NCBI GenBank assembly: GCA_020633205.1
Contig: JACKEB010000012.1
Coordinates: forward strand, 248,001 to 312,000
Length of the DNA stretch: 64,000 bases
Origin: Polyangiaceae bacterium
GTDB taxonomy: Bacteria; Myxococcota_A; Polyangia; Polyangiales; Polyangiaceae
Direction: 5' to 3'
The notes under the pieces are model-generated. The model ran no database searches. It was given only the letters and a program-made list of their open reading frames with translations, and was not told the origin of the DNA. The position numbers and the translations under genes were made by a program. Below, in pieces: positions 41,324 through 51,400 of the stretch; position 1 is the first letter of the stretch, and each line of letters starts with the position of its first letter.

Positions 41324-44300
41324 TCACATCGGGTGCGCTTGCTGGCGCGCCTGCAGGGCCTGGATGTCTTGGTCGGGTAGCCCCACCAAGCGGATCACGG
41401 CGCTCGTCGCTTGCCCGGTTTGAGTATCCCGCGCGGAAACGTTGAGCATGCCGTTGGTGTCCAGCGCGAAGGTGACGGCGATCGACACCTGGCCTCGAGG
41501 TGCGGGCCGTAGGCCCAGCAGCTCGAGTTCGCCTAGCAGCGTGTTGTCCTCGAAGCGCGACGACTCGCCCTGGCTCACCCGCAGGCGCACGGCGGTCTGG
41601 TTGTCCCTGGCCGTCACGAACTGGCGGGTCTCTTCGCAGGGCACGGGTGTGTTGCGTTGAATGACGCGATCGCAGTAGCCGCTCACCGTCTCGACGGTGA
41701 GGCTCAGGGGCGTGACGTCGACCAAGAGCGGGCTGCTGGGAGACGCTGCTCTGGGGGCTGGGGCTCCGAGCACGCTTGGATGCGGGGGAGCGGGCATGTC
41801 TCGAATCACAGGATCCGAGGGCGCGCCGATGCCCATCGTGGTCGCCAGGGGAGGCCGCGCCGGTGGCGCCTCAGGTTGATGGAACGGACTCTGCGCGGCC
41901 TTGGTCGTTTCCGCGAGGTTAATTGGTTGGTCCAGCTGTGCGGTGCGCCCGAGGGGGGGCGGCGCGCGGCGCGGGGACTCGAGCGCCTGGGTCTGACCAA
42001 GGCCTGGCGGCACTTCGCGCCGCACCGTCTCGCTCAACGGATCCTTTGGCGCGAGCGGCGGCAGAGCACCAGGTACGTCGGGCACTGGCAGCGCGTCTTC
42101 GAACTCGAAGCCGGCCGCGTTGGGTGGCGTCGGTGCTTGGCGCACCAGGGTGACCTCATCGGTCGACGTCGGCGCCGCGTACTGACGCAGCTCCATTGCC
42201 GTGCGGCTCTCGGCGCTCTCGAAGGGCGGGCGTGCCTGCTCCGCCGCTTCCGGAGACAGCATCAGCGTGCCTCCGAGCCCGGGCTTGGGAGCTCTAGGTT
42301 CGACGGGCAACTCGAGGGCATCCTCCAGCGCGGCGTCGGCTAGGTCGCCGAGGTCGGGCATTTGCGAAGACTCGAGCGTCGGCTTGTCGATCGGCTTCGC
42401 TGGACTCGCGCCGGGCATGATGAGCGGCAAGTTGCCGTACTTCGCCCGTAGCTCGTCGTTTGATTGCGGGACCGGTGCAGGCGCAGTGTCCGGCGCTGAT
42501 GGACGTACCGGAGCGGGTGCAGTCTCTGGTGCCGACGACGCCTTGGGCGAGGAGGAGAGGGCCTGTTCAGCCAACTTGCGTGCAGCCTCGGAGCCGATGG
42601 CCTCGGTTGCCGGGACCGTCAGATCGTCATGCTCGTGGTCCGTGACACCGACCAAGGGCAGCGGCGGCGGATTGTCTTGCCAGTTGCTGTCCACCACGGA
42701 GATGCGCTCACCCTTCTCGGATGCGCGGATCGCAGCTTTTGCCTCTTCGGAGGCGGACACCATGGTCGGACCGGCGGGCACTTCGCCACCCAGTCCGCGA
42801 CCGGTTGGGATACGTTGCCGTGCGGCATCAACACTCGGACCCAGGCCTTGTCCGGTTGGGATGCGTTGGCGATTTGCCGGACCCGGAGTGCCGTAGTCCC
42901 CGGTGGGCATGCGCTTGCGCGGTAGATCTGGCGGACCGAGTCCAGAACCTGTGGGCACCCGGCGCCCCTGTGCTTGTTCGGCGGCGGGGCCGAGCCCAGA
43001 GCCCGTCGGCACGCGTCGGGCTTGCTCGGCGGCAGGACCGAGTCCCGAACCAGTTGGCACGCGCCCTCGGGCACCCAGCCCACCCACGGTGCGAGGAGGA
43101 GGTGGCGGTCCACCGAGGCCCATGCCCGTCGTCTGACGGCGGCGGGTCGCGCCAGGCCCGTCCGCCGTGTGGGGCACTCCTTCTTGGGGCATGCCCTCCG
43201 GCGGCTGGATCACCATCGGCGGCTGCGTCTGGTCGCGCCGCCGGCCGGGGGGCTGCGTCTTCGGCTTCCCTGGCGTGCTGTCGTGAAGCACTCCGGGCGA
43301 GGTCTGTGCCCCGGGACGGACGCCGGGGCTGGTGCGGCGCTTGGGCAGCGGCGGCGGCTCGCTCTTGCGCCCCGAAGAGGGGATCTGCATCGTTTGCGCG
43401 AGGGCCTGACTCTTACGGGCGGCGGGCAGCGGTGGGCGCGGTATCTCCGCGCGGCGACGTTCTGCGCCAGTCAGAGCGCTGGCCTGGATCGCCGCCCCGA
43501 TGGCGACTACTTCGTCCGGGCTGATGTGTTCCATCGCCTGGCGGCCGAAGAACGCCTCGACCTGTTGCTTGACCAGCGGGATCCGCGTGGAACCGCCGAC
43601 GAGCAGGACCTGGTCGAAGTCCTTGGGTTCGAGGCGCGCGATGCCAAGCGCCTCACGGCAGGTGTCGAAGGTCTGCTGGATCAGCGGCGCCGCGAGATCT
43701 TCGAACTCACGGCGTGTCATCGAGAAATCCAGGTTCAGCGCGCGCCCGCCGGGACCGTGGGCCACCTCTTCGACGCTGACCGCCGCGCGAGGCTGCCCCG
43801 AGAGGTCGATCTTTAGCTGCTCCGCGGCCGCCCGCAGGCGCTCGAAGCCTTGGGGATTGTCTCGAGGATCCAGGCGGTGCTTGGCGAGGAATGCATCGGC
43901 CATGCGCTCCGCCAGGGCCAGATCGACGTCGTCTCCGCCAAGGAATGTGTTGCCAGCGGTCGCCAACACCTCGAACACGTTGCCGGACAGATCGAGCAGG
44001 GTGACGTCGAACGTGCCTCCGCCGAAGTCGTAGATGGCGATGCGCTCGGTGCTGCCCTTACCGTATCCGTAGGCGAGCGCGGCGGCAGTCGGCTCGTTCA
44101 GGATGCGCAGCACCTCGAGGCCAGCAACGCGCCCCGCAACCTTGGTCGCAGCACGCTGCAAGTCGTTGAAGTTCGCAGGCACGGTGATCACGGCGCGTTC
44201 GACCGGCTCGCCGAGGGCCTCTTCTGCGATCGCCTTGGCTTTGCGCAGCACGAAGGCGCTGATTTCGGGCAGCGTGTAGGTCTCGCCGCGCGCTACTACG

Positions 44301-44608
44301 AGTGCAGCCTGACCCGGGCCCTCGCGCATCTCGAAGGGGAAACGGGCGCGTGCCTTCTTGACCTCTTCGCTCTCCCAAGAGCGGCCGATCAGGCGCTTCA
44401 CCGAGTAGATGGTGTTGGCCGCGTCCATGAGCCGGCGCTCTTTCGCCTGCTTGCCCACGAGCACGTTTCCGCCGGGATGAAACGACACCACTGACGGGAT
44501 CAGCCGGTCCCCGCTGCCATCGGAGATGGCTTTGGCCTGGCCATCTTGGACCACACCGATCACGGTGTTCGTGGTTCCAAGATCGATGCCTACGACAGGT
44601 CCACTCAC
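41324..44608 (-). CDS. Hsp70 (DnaK-like) with very long disordered insertion
   Basis: A 1094-residue Hsp70. Residues 1-~385 are a complete nucleotide-binding domain (VVGIDLGTTNTVIGVV, VERAVITVPANFNDLQRAA, IYDFGGGTFDVTLL, LVGGSTRIPLVKQQV, IGAAIQASAL). Residues ~385-955 are low-complexity, Pro/Arg/Gly-rich, with RVPTGSGLGPAAEQA and QRIPTGRGLG repeats near 505-615 and short DELRAKYGN and DLGDLADAALEDALEL motifs. Only then, at ~957, comes the beta substrate-binding part (LLVDVTPLSLTVETVSGYCD through GMLNVSARDTQTGQ). The alpha lid is almost absent. Normal DnaK is ~640 residues. A GTG start follows AAGGAG. It is followed by its J-protein gene. Peptide binding and ATPase activity are plausible; the insertion's purpose is unknown. 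Confidence 0.92.
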   Translation of the reverse strand: MSGPVVGIDLGTTNTVIGVVQDGQAKAISDGSGDRLIPSVVSFHPGGNVLVGKQAKERRLMDAANTIYSVKRLIGRSWESEEVKKARARFPFEMREGPGQAALVVARGETYTLPEISAFVLRKAKAIAEEALGEPVERAVITVPANFNDLQRAATKVAGRVAGLEVLRILNEPTAAALAYGYGKGSTERIAIYDFGGGTFDVTLLDLSGNVFEVLATAGNTFLGGDDVDLALAERMADAFLAKHRLDPRDNPQGFERLRAAAEQLKIDLSGQPRAAVSVEEVAHGPGGRALNLDFSMTRREFEDLAAPLIQQTFDTCREALGIARLEPKDFDQVLLVGGSTRIPLVKQQVEAFFGRQAMEHISPDEVVAIGAAIQASALTGAERRRAEIPRPPLPAARKSQALAQTMQIPSSGRKSEPPPLPKRRTSPGVRPGAQTSPGVLHDSTPGKPKTQPPGRRRDQTQPPMVIQPPEGMPQEGVPHTADGPGATRRRQTTGMGLGGPPPPPRTVGGLGARGRVPTGSGLGPAAEQARRVPTGSGLGPAAEQAQGRRVPTGSGLGPPDLPRKRMPTGDYGTPGPANRQRIPTGQGLGPSVDAARQRIPTGRGLGGEVPAGPTMVSASEEAKAAIRASEKGERISVVDSNWQDNPPPLPLVGVTDHEHDDLTVPATEAIGSEAARKLAEQALSSSPKASSAPETAPAPVRPSAPDTAPAPVPQSNDELRAKYGNLPLIMPGASPAKPIDKPTLESSQMPDLGDLADAALEDALELPVEPRAPKPGLGGTLMLSPEAAEQARPPFESAESRTAMELRQYAAPTSTDEVTLVRQAPTPPNAAGFEFEDALPVPDVPGALPPLAPKDPLSETVRREVPPGLGQTQALESPRRAPPPLGRTAQLDQPINLAETTKAAQSPFHQPEAPPARPPLATTMGIGAPSDPVIRDMPAPPHPSVLGAPAPRAASPSSPLLVDVTPLSLTVETVSGYCDRVIQRNTPVPCEETRQFVTARDNQTAVRLRVSQGESSRFEDNTLLGELELLGLRPAPRGQVSIAVTFALDTNGMLNVSARDTQTGQATSAVIRLVGLPDQDIQALQARQQAHPM
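42770..43085 (-). repeat. Repeats encoding R-(V/I/M)-PTG-x-GLG in the Hsp70 insertion
   Basis: At least six imperfect copies, on the coding strand encoding motifs such as RVPTGSGLGP and QRIPTGRGLG, separated by AAEQA-like spacers. The arrays overlap at DNA level as repeated CCAGTTGGCACGCG-like strings. They suggest recent repeat growth inside the linker. Confidence 0.8.
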
Positions 44609-44647
44609 CGGCGATACTCCTTCAGGAGCCGAGGTCTGCTGTGCTCC

Positions 44648-45214
44648 TCAGCGTTCGCGACTCTCATCGGCCTTTTCCAACTCATCCAGAACTTGGTCGT
44701 ACCACTGTCCTACGCGGCGCGGAAATGGCCACATCCACCCGTATGCCGGACCCGTGAAGCGGCCAACTATTTTGCGCTTGAGTTCGGGGTCTCGTGCGCT
44801 GCCAGCGCCGTAGACTTCGTAGGTCGCGCGTAGGGTTTCCGCGTACGCTTCCCACTCGATTCGCGCTCTTCCGTAAGCCAGACCGAGTGGCAAGAAGGGC
44901 AGCAGATAGAGAAACGTCATACCCGGCCCGGTGTAACGCCGCCGCTGGCGGAGGTGCACCCGCTCGTGGCGCAGGAGCACGACCTTGGCCTCGGACGTCA
45001 TCTGCTCCCAACCTGGAGGGGTGTAGAGCGTGTCGCCCAAGACGGTGAAGTACTCCGTCATGTACGTTTTCTGACCGCCCAGCGTCAGCAGCTTGAGCGC
45101 CCGATCGATGGCGAGGTTCAGCGAGCTTCCAGCTTTGGGAACGATGCGAAACGCGGGGAACTCCTCGCGCATCTCCTCGATCAACCGGTCTGCCGTGCTG
45201 GCCCCCTCAGTCAC
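44648..45214 (-). CDS. Putative zinc metallopeptidase-like protein (HERVH motif)
   Basis: A 188-residue protein with the motif VVLLRHERVHLRQRRRY, an HExxH zinc-site pattern (H-E-R-V-H), and a possible third ligand Glu in RIEWEAYAETLRATYE about 30 residues later. A membrane-like stretch (MTFLYLLPFLPLGLAYG) lies between the two. Together these resemble small membrane-associated metallopeptidases or basic secretory proteins; no named family was recognised. GTG 45214 is chosen because GAGGAG precedes it at 5 bp; an upstream TTG at 45262 is possible. It is on the minus strand downstream of fmt and upstream of Hsp70, likely not coupled to either. Confidence 0.65.
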   Translation of the reverse strand: MTEGASTADRLIEEMREEFPAFRIVPKAGSSLNLAIDRALKLLTLGGQKTYMTEYFTVLGDTLYTPPGWEQMTSEAKVVLLRHERVHLRQRRRYTGPGMTFLYLLPFLPLGLAYGRARIEWEAYAETLRATYEVYGAGSARDPELKRKIVGRFTGPAYGWMWPFPRRVGQWYDQVLDELEKADESRER

Positions 45215-45274
45215 TGGACTCCTCGGAACAAAGCTTAGCGCACTGGGCTGCCCCACTTGCAATCAAGTAGGAGA

Positions 45275-46210
45275 CTAGGTTCCGAGGTGAGCGCCCAACG
45301 TGAGCACTCGACCGTTGACCAGATCAACGGCACCGAGCGCCTTGCGACCTTCTAGTTGCCCTCGCGTCAGCTCGATCGCGCCCTTTCCGCAGGCGATGAC
45401 GAGACCTGATTTGTCCGCGATCACCACCTCGCCCGGGGCTCCGCTTGGGCAGTCCGCCGCGCACACACGCGCCTCTTGAAGCTTGAGTGTCTTGCCCTGA
45501 AGTGTCGTGCGCGCGCACGGGTTGGGAGATAAGCCACGCACCCAGTTGACGATTCGCTCCGCGTCCCAAACCCAATCGACCAGCAAATCGGCCTTCTCGA
45601 GCGGGGGCGCATGGGTTGCGCGCTCTGCATCCTGAGGCACTGCCGCGATCTCACCAGCGACGACGCGCGGTAGATCCTCGCGCACCATTTCGGCCGCTGT
45701 CGCCGCCATACGCTCTGCGAGCTCGCCCGCTGTTTCGGCCGCGGCGATAGCGAGCGCACGGGTGCAGTACACCGCGCCGGTGTCGAGGCCGGAGTCCATC
45801 TGCATCAGTGAAATCCCAGACTCCGTTTCGCCGTTCATGATCGCCCAGTTGATCGGCGCTGCGCCGCGATAGCGCGGCAGCAGGGACGCATGCAGGTTGA
45901 TGCAGCCGAGCCGTGGCGCCGCCAGCACCGCGTCCGGCAAGATGCGCCCGTACGCCAGCACCACGGCGACGTCGACCTGACGCTCAGCGAGCCACTCATG
46001 CAGATTACCCGTCTTCACCTTGACGGGCTGATGCACCTCGAGGCCCAGCTCGAGCGCGGCTTGTTTCACCGCGGGAGCCGTCAACTTCATTCCGCGCCCT
46101 GCCGGACGATCCGGCTGGCAGACCACGCCGACCAGCTCCGTCGTCTCAGCCAGCGCTTTCAGTGCAGGCACCGCAATTGGTGGCGTCCCGAAAAACACAC
46201 TTCGCGTCAC
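45275..46210 (-). CDS. fmt: Methionyl-tRNA formyltransferase
   Basis: Transfers a formyl group from 10-formyltetrahydrofolate to initiator methionyl-tRNA. 311 residues. It opens SVFFGTPPIAVPALKALAE, then VVCQPDRPAGRGMKL, the catalytic loop CINLHASLLPRYRGAAPINW (catalytic N, H, with the later Asp in MDSGLDTGAV), and the tRNA-binding C-domain (VNWVRGLSPNPCARTTL, KGAIELTRGQLEGRKA). A GTG start at 46210 is in frame with these. No def gene is adjacent. Divergent from lon. Confidence 0.96.
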   Translation of the reverse strand: MTRSVFFGTPPIAVPALKALAETTELVGVVCQPDRPAGRGMKLTAPAVKQAALELGLEVHQPVKVKTGNLHEWLAERQVDVAVVLAYGRILPDAVLAAPRLGCINLHASLLPRYRGAAPINWAIMNGETESGISLMQMDSGLDTGAVYCTRALAIAAAETAGELAERMAATAAEMVREDLPRVVAGEIAAVPQDAERATHAPPLEKADLLVDWVWDAERIVNWVRGLSPNPCARTTLQGKTLKLQEARVCAADCPSGAPGEVVIADKSGLVIACGKGAIELTRGQLEGRKALGAVDLVNGRVLTLGAHLGT

Positions 46211-46663
46211 GCGGCATGTTTACTCGCTATGTGTGCGTTCGTGCGCGACTTTTCTCGTTGGGGTTGGGGGAGAGGTGCGCCGCTCGAGTCGCGCAGCCGC
46301 CACCGGGACGGCCTCGAGGCAGCCGAAAGTGCCGCTTGAAGAGTGGTGATCCATATCTGCCTCACCCCCAAACTCCATGGCACCGGCGTCGGCATCACGG
46401 ACCAGGCCAAACGCCTTAATTCGCGCGCCGAGTCAGCGGGGATAAGTGCGTTTTCGCAGCTTTCGTCGGTGTGCGCGGTGGCGCGTGCCAGTCGCAGCCT
46501 TAGCTTGATTTGATCCCGCGAACGCGTGAAAACGCGGTCAGGGTGGCCGTCTGACTGTTCAAGCCAGAAAGATCTTCGAAGCAACGCTTCACCGAAATCA
46601 AACGCCGGCGCAGAGCACGGCATCGAGTCAGTCGGGACATCCAGGAGTAAGGACTCACCACTT
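46211..46663. other. Divergent fmt/lon gap with inverted C-rich motif pair
   Basis: About 450 bp. TTGGGGGAGAGG (46264-46275) and CCTCACCCCCAA (46360-46371) are near-perfect inverted copies of the dispersed motif, about 85 nt apart. AGGAGTAAGGA at 46643-46653 is the lon ribosome site. No gene; a heat-shock type promoter was looked for but not convincingly found. Confidence 0.5.
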
Positions 46664-49093
<2,430 letters not shown>

Positions 49094-49158
49094 GCGATTG
49101 ACAGGGTAGGGAGGCAGGATTGGCTGCCTCCCCCCAAGCCTGGGCGAGCCCAGGCTTG

Positions 49159-49223
49159 CCCCCTCCTTAGCTGGACGCGACTCGCTTCGCTCACGCGCCA
49201 GCTGGAGGGGGTTTCGCTTTTTT
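49159..49223 (+). terminator. Intrinsic terminator of lon
   Basis: CCCCCTCC (49159-49166) pairs with GGAGGGGG (49204-49211) and AGCTGG with CCAGCT inside, capped by a GCGA/TCGC arm. It is followed by TTTCGCTTTTTT. A second hairpin, AAGCCTGGGC-GA-GCCCAGGCTT, precedes it. It is a strong bipartite terminator, repeated in the right-hand copy. Confidence 0.92.
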
Positions 49224-49249
49224 GTGGCTTCTGGGACCTTCGTGGTCGC

Positions 49250-50254
49250 TTAGCCGTGAGGAAATGGGAGCTCGTGAATTGCACGAACAACCTGAGTGAG
49301 CTGGCCGTTCCTGAACACCTTTGGGATTCGGGGTCCGGTGATGTCACCGAGGGCTCTTTGGATGCCCGCAAGAACGTTTCGATCGCACGTTGCCACATCC
49401 ACGTAGGGAAAGTGCATCACGTGCAATGCGTCGACGATGTCGCTTTGTGTCGTACGCCGCTTCGGATCTGCCGCGCGATGAAGCGACAGCTGGAAAGCGA
49501 GATGGGTTCCCGGTGAGAATATGCCCAGGAGCGGGCTGTTAACTGGAATCTTGTTTGCGAGTCGCCGGCGAAGGTCCGGGTCTTCCAACAACGGGCGTAC
49601 GCTCGCAACGAACTCGGCTACAGGTGCGAGCGCCGCTGACAGGCGTTGTTCCTCGTCTGGCGTGAGCGCAGTGCCGGAGGCATCGGCGCTTGCGGCCACG
49701 ATTCGCGACGGGTCACTCGGGTCGCCGTTTCGTGCCAGAGCTTCGAGGGCGTCTCGATAGAGTTCCGCGTGCCGGGCGGGCACCCTGGACATCGGTGCCT
49801 GATGCTTCTTTGCTCGCGCGTTGACGATCGCCTCATGAATCTGCGCAAACCCAGCGTCCAAGGAGTCTAGGTGAGACCGCGCAGCGGGTGACATGAGGAC
49901 TTCGCGAATGTTCGAGACGAACTGAATCTCGATATCCGTGTCGGGAATGAGGGTGGGCTCGATGTCGTGGGGCGCCTTGGTGACCAAAGCTCGTATTTCG
50001 AACTGCTCAAGCGTATCCGCGAGTCGGGGGACTGCCGTCGTATCTCCTTGCGGTAATGCTTCAAGCATGTGCTCGACGCTGATCAGAAGCACTACGTAGC
50101 GCTTCCTTACCGTGGTCAGGAGTTCGCGAACCAGACCGGAATCCACGCGACTCTGCGAGATGTGGATGAGTTCGGCACTGTCGAGAAACAGGCGTGGCCA
50201 CTTTTCAAAGTCAGTCATCTCAAGTTGTCCGGGTTTGCGGTGCCCGAACTCCAT
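49250..50254 (-). CDS. Putative PIN-like protein
   Basis: A 334-residue protein that I do not match to a named family. The pattern is that of a PIN-type ribonuclease fold. The N-terminus has the strand RLFLDSAELIHIS (acid 1) and VVLLISVEHMLEALPQ (a possible Glu ligand). The C-terminus has RRTTQSDIVDALHVMHFPYVD and VATCDRNVLAGI, the usual last acidic pair. A ~190-residue helical middle separates them, unusual for PIN domains, which are ~130 residues. Start ATG 50254 sits 3 bp after the J/SH3 gene stop, so the pair is co-transcribed and probably co-translated. The next in-frame ATG (50218) has no ribosome site. Lower GC and the direct repeats mark it as acquired. Confidence 0.6.
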   Translation of the reverse strand: MEFGHRKPGQLEMTDFEKWPRLFLDSAELIHISQSRVDSGLVRELLTTVRKRYVVLLISVEHMLEALPQGDTTAVPRLADTLEQFEIRALVTKAPHDIEPTLIPDTDIEIQFVSNIREVLMSPAARSHLDSLDAGFAQIHEAIVNARAKKHQAPMSRVPARHAELYRDALEALARNGDPSDPSRIVAASADASGTALTPDEEQRLSAALAPVAEFVASVRPLLEDPDLRRRLANKIPVNSPLLGIFSPGTHLAFQLSLHRAADPKRRTTQSDIVDALHVMHFPYVDVATCDRNVLAGIQRALGDITGPRIPKVFRNGQLTQVVRAIHELPFPHG

Positions 50255-50257
50255 AAA

Positions 50258-50971
50258 CTATCGATAGTCGCAGTATTCGACATACCGGGAGGGAAGGTAG
50301 CCGGTAGTCCCATCTGGGGCCTCCACGGCGCAAAAGGCGCCCGAATCTTCGCTGCCGGGGTGACACTCCCGTTCATCGTCGACCGAGAACTTGGTTCCCT
50401 CTGGATACGCAGAGCCGGTCTTGTAGGCAGGGGCAGGGAGGCTTCTAAGATACACACCTTCGCCCTGGGTGTTGGCAACACAGACTTCTGACGGATTGGA
50501 CCACGCTTGCTTCTTTGCCTGCGGGTTGGTTGCAAGGGTCGGCTTCGGGTCCGGCTCATCCATGAAATAGAAGCAGCCACGAACTACCAAGCCGATGGCC
50601 ACGAGAGTCGCAACGCCGATGGCCTTGAGGCATCCGTCGACGGAGAAGCCTTGATTTCTCGGACTGGGAAGCTGCTGCGGGTAGGCGTACTGATAGTAGG
50701 GGTGCGGACTAGCGTCAGGCTGCCGGGCCGCAGGGTTCGACTCGGGACTTTCGTTAGGCGCGCAGTGTCTGCGGTCGTAGTCTGCGCGTTTCTGCGGATC
50801 CATTAGGACTTCAAAAGCTCGATTGAGTTCCTTGAGCCGCTGCTGGGCGTCCGCGACCGAAGTCTCTGCGGGGTGATACTTCCGGGCGAGGCGGTTGTAC
50901 GCGGCGACAATCACCTCCGGTTCGGCGGTCCGGCTGACTTGCAGGATCTCGTACAGGTCCTCGTCGTGCAC
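50258..50971 (-). CDS. J-domain-like/membrane/SH3-like protein
   Basis: A 237-residue protein in three parts. Residues ~1-70 form a J-domain-like helical bundle (DLYEILQVSRTAEPEVIVAA, LARKYHPAETSVADAQQRLK, FEVLMDPQKRADYDRRH) whose key HPD is HPA, so Hsp70 stimulation is unlikely. A Pro/Tyr-rich segment (HPYYQYAYPQQLPSP) and a membrane helix (LKAIGVATLVAIGLVVRGCF) follow. The C-terminal ~70 residues are a bacterial SH3-like fold (VCVANTQGEGVYLRSLPAP, GTTGYLPSRYVEYC). GTG 50971 has AAGGGTG upstream; ATG 51016 is possible. First gene of the cassette, with the PIN-like gene 3 bp behind. Confidence 0.68.
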   Translation of the reverse strand: MHDEDLYEILQVSRTAEPEVIVAAYNRLARKYHPAETSVADAQQRLKELNRAFEVLMDPQKRADYDRRHCAPNESPESNPAARQPDASPHPYYQYAYPQQLPSPRNQGFSVDGCLKAIGVATLVAIGLVVRGCFYFMDEPDPKPTLATNPQAKKQAWSNPSEVCVANTQGEGVYLRSLPAPAYKTGSAYPEGTKFSVDDERECHPGSEDSGAFCAVEAPDGTTGYLPSRYVEYCDYR

Positions 50972-51033
50972 AGCACCCTTCAGAATACCAGCATCAGAAG
51001 GGCACTGGTTACGCATCCGCAGGGTTGCGAAAT

Positions 51034-51164
51034 TTCGGGTGAATCCCCCCTCCGCCCGCGCGCGCGAGCGGAAGCGAGTCGGGCCGGCGCCGGGAGGGGG
51101 CGGCGCAGCGAGGTGGGGTGTGGTGCTGCGCAGCGTTTGAGCGAGCCGGGGGGAGGCAGCCCAA
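51034..51164 (-). repeat. Diverged inverted copy of the lon terminator module
   Basis: Read on the minus strand, this stretch repeats the terminator plan of the lon end. GGCTGCCTCCCCCC comes first, then CCCCCTCC, ACTCGCTTCCGCTCGCGCG and GGAGGGGG (GGCTGCCTCCCCCC, CCCCCTCC, ACTCGCTTCGCTCACGCG and GGAGGGGG in lon). The spacing between blocks differs. It directly precedes the right direct repeat, making the cassette edge an inverted repeat of part of it. Confidence 0.55.
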
Positions 51165-51266
51165 GAGGTGCTGGAAGCGGCGCTCGAGCGCATGCCCGAG
51201 CCGAGCCAGGCGTACCTGGACGAGATCGCCAAGAAGGAAGCGGAAGCTCAGGCGCCCACGAACTGA
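51165..51266 (+). pseudogene. lon: Duplicate of the last 33 codons of lon
   Basis: Encodes EVLEAALERMPEPSQAYLDE and the rest of the Lon C-terminus down to a TGA at 51264-51266, in frame but without start or the rest of the gene. It is a by-product of the repeat and is not expected to be translated. Confidence 0.9.
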
Positions 51267-51332
51267 GGCGATTGACAGGGCAGGGAGGTAGGATTGGCTG
51301 CCTCCCCCCAAGCCTGGGCGAGCCCAGGCTTG

Positions 51333-51396
51333 CCCCCTCCTTAGCTGGACGCGACTCGCTTCGCTCACGCGCCAGCTGGAGGGGGTTTCGCTTTTT
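51333..51396 (+). terminator. Second copy of the lon terminator
   Basis: CCCCCTCC (51333-51340) with GGAGGGGG (51378-51385), then TTTCGCTTTTT. In its present place it would stop plus-strand reading into the 3' end of the Rpn gene. Confidence 0.85.
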
Positions 51397-51400
51397 GTAG

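Larger units (their letters stand above)
49226..51398. mobile_element. Candidate two-gene inserted cassette at the lon 3' end
   Basis: A ~1.94-kb unique segment (49226-51164) between 234-bp direct repeats, with the repeat copy at its right end completing the unit. GC content is visibly lower: the stretch 50221-50280 is 50% GC by count, against 67% for 48961-49020 within lon. The genes inside lie on the minus strand, opposite to lon, and have no homologue elsewhere in the window. No integrase or transposase is encoded inside. The structure suggests transferred DNA inserted by recombination at the lon end; the mechanism is not shown by the sequence. Confidence 0.65.
51165..51398 (+). repeat. 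Right copy of 234-bp direct repeat
   Basis: Copy of 48992-49225 with substitutions in the last lon codons and just after the stop, an extra G in the spacer and one T fewer in the T-run. It ends 2 bp before the convergent Rpn gene stop at 51401. Confidence 0.95.

Noticed and set aside
46330..46360. CTTGAA followed by CCATAT upstream of lon as a heat-shock sigma-32 promoter
   Set aside because: The spacing is too short and the second element is incomplete.
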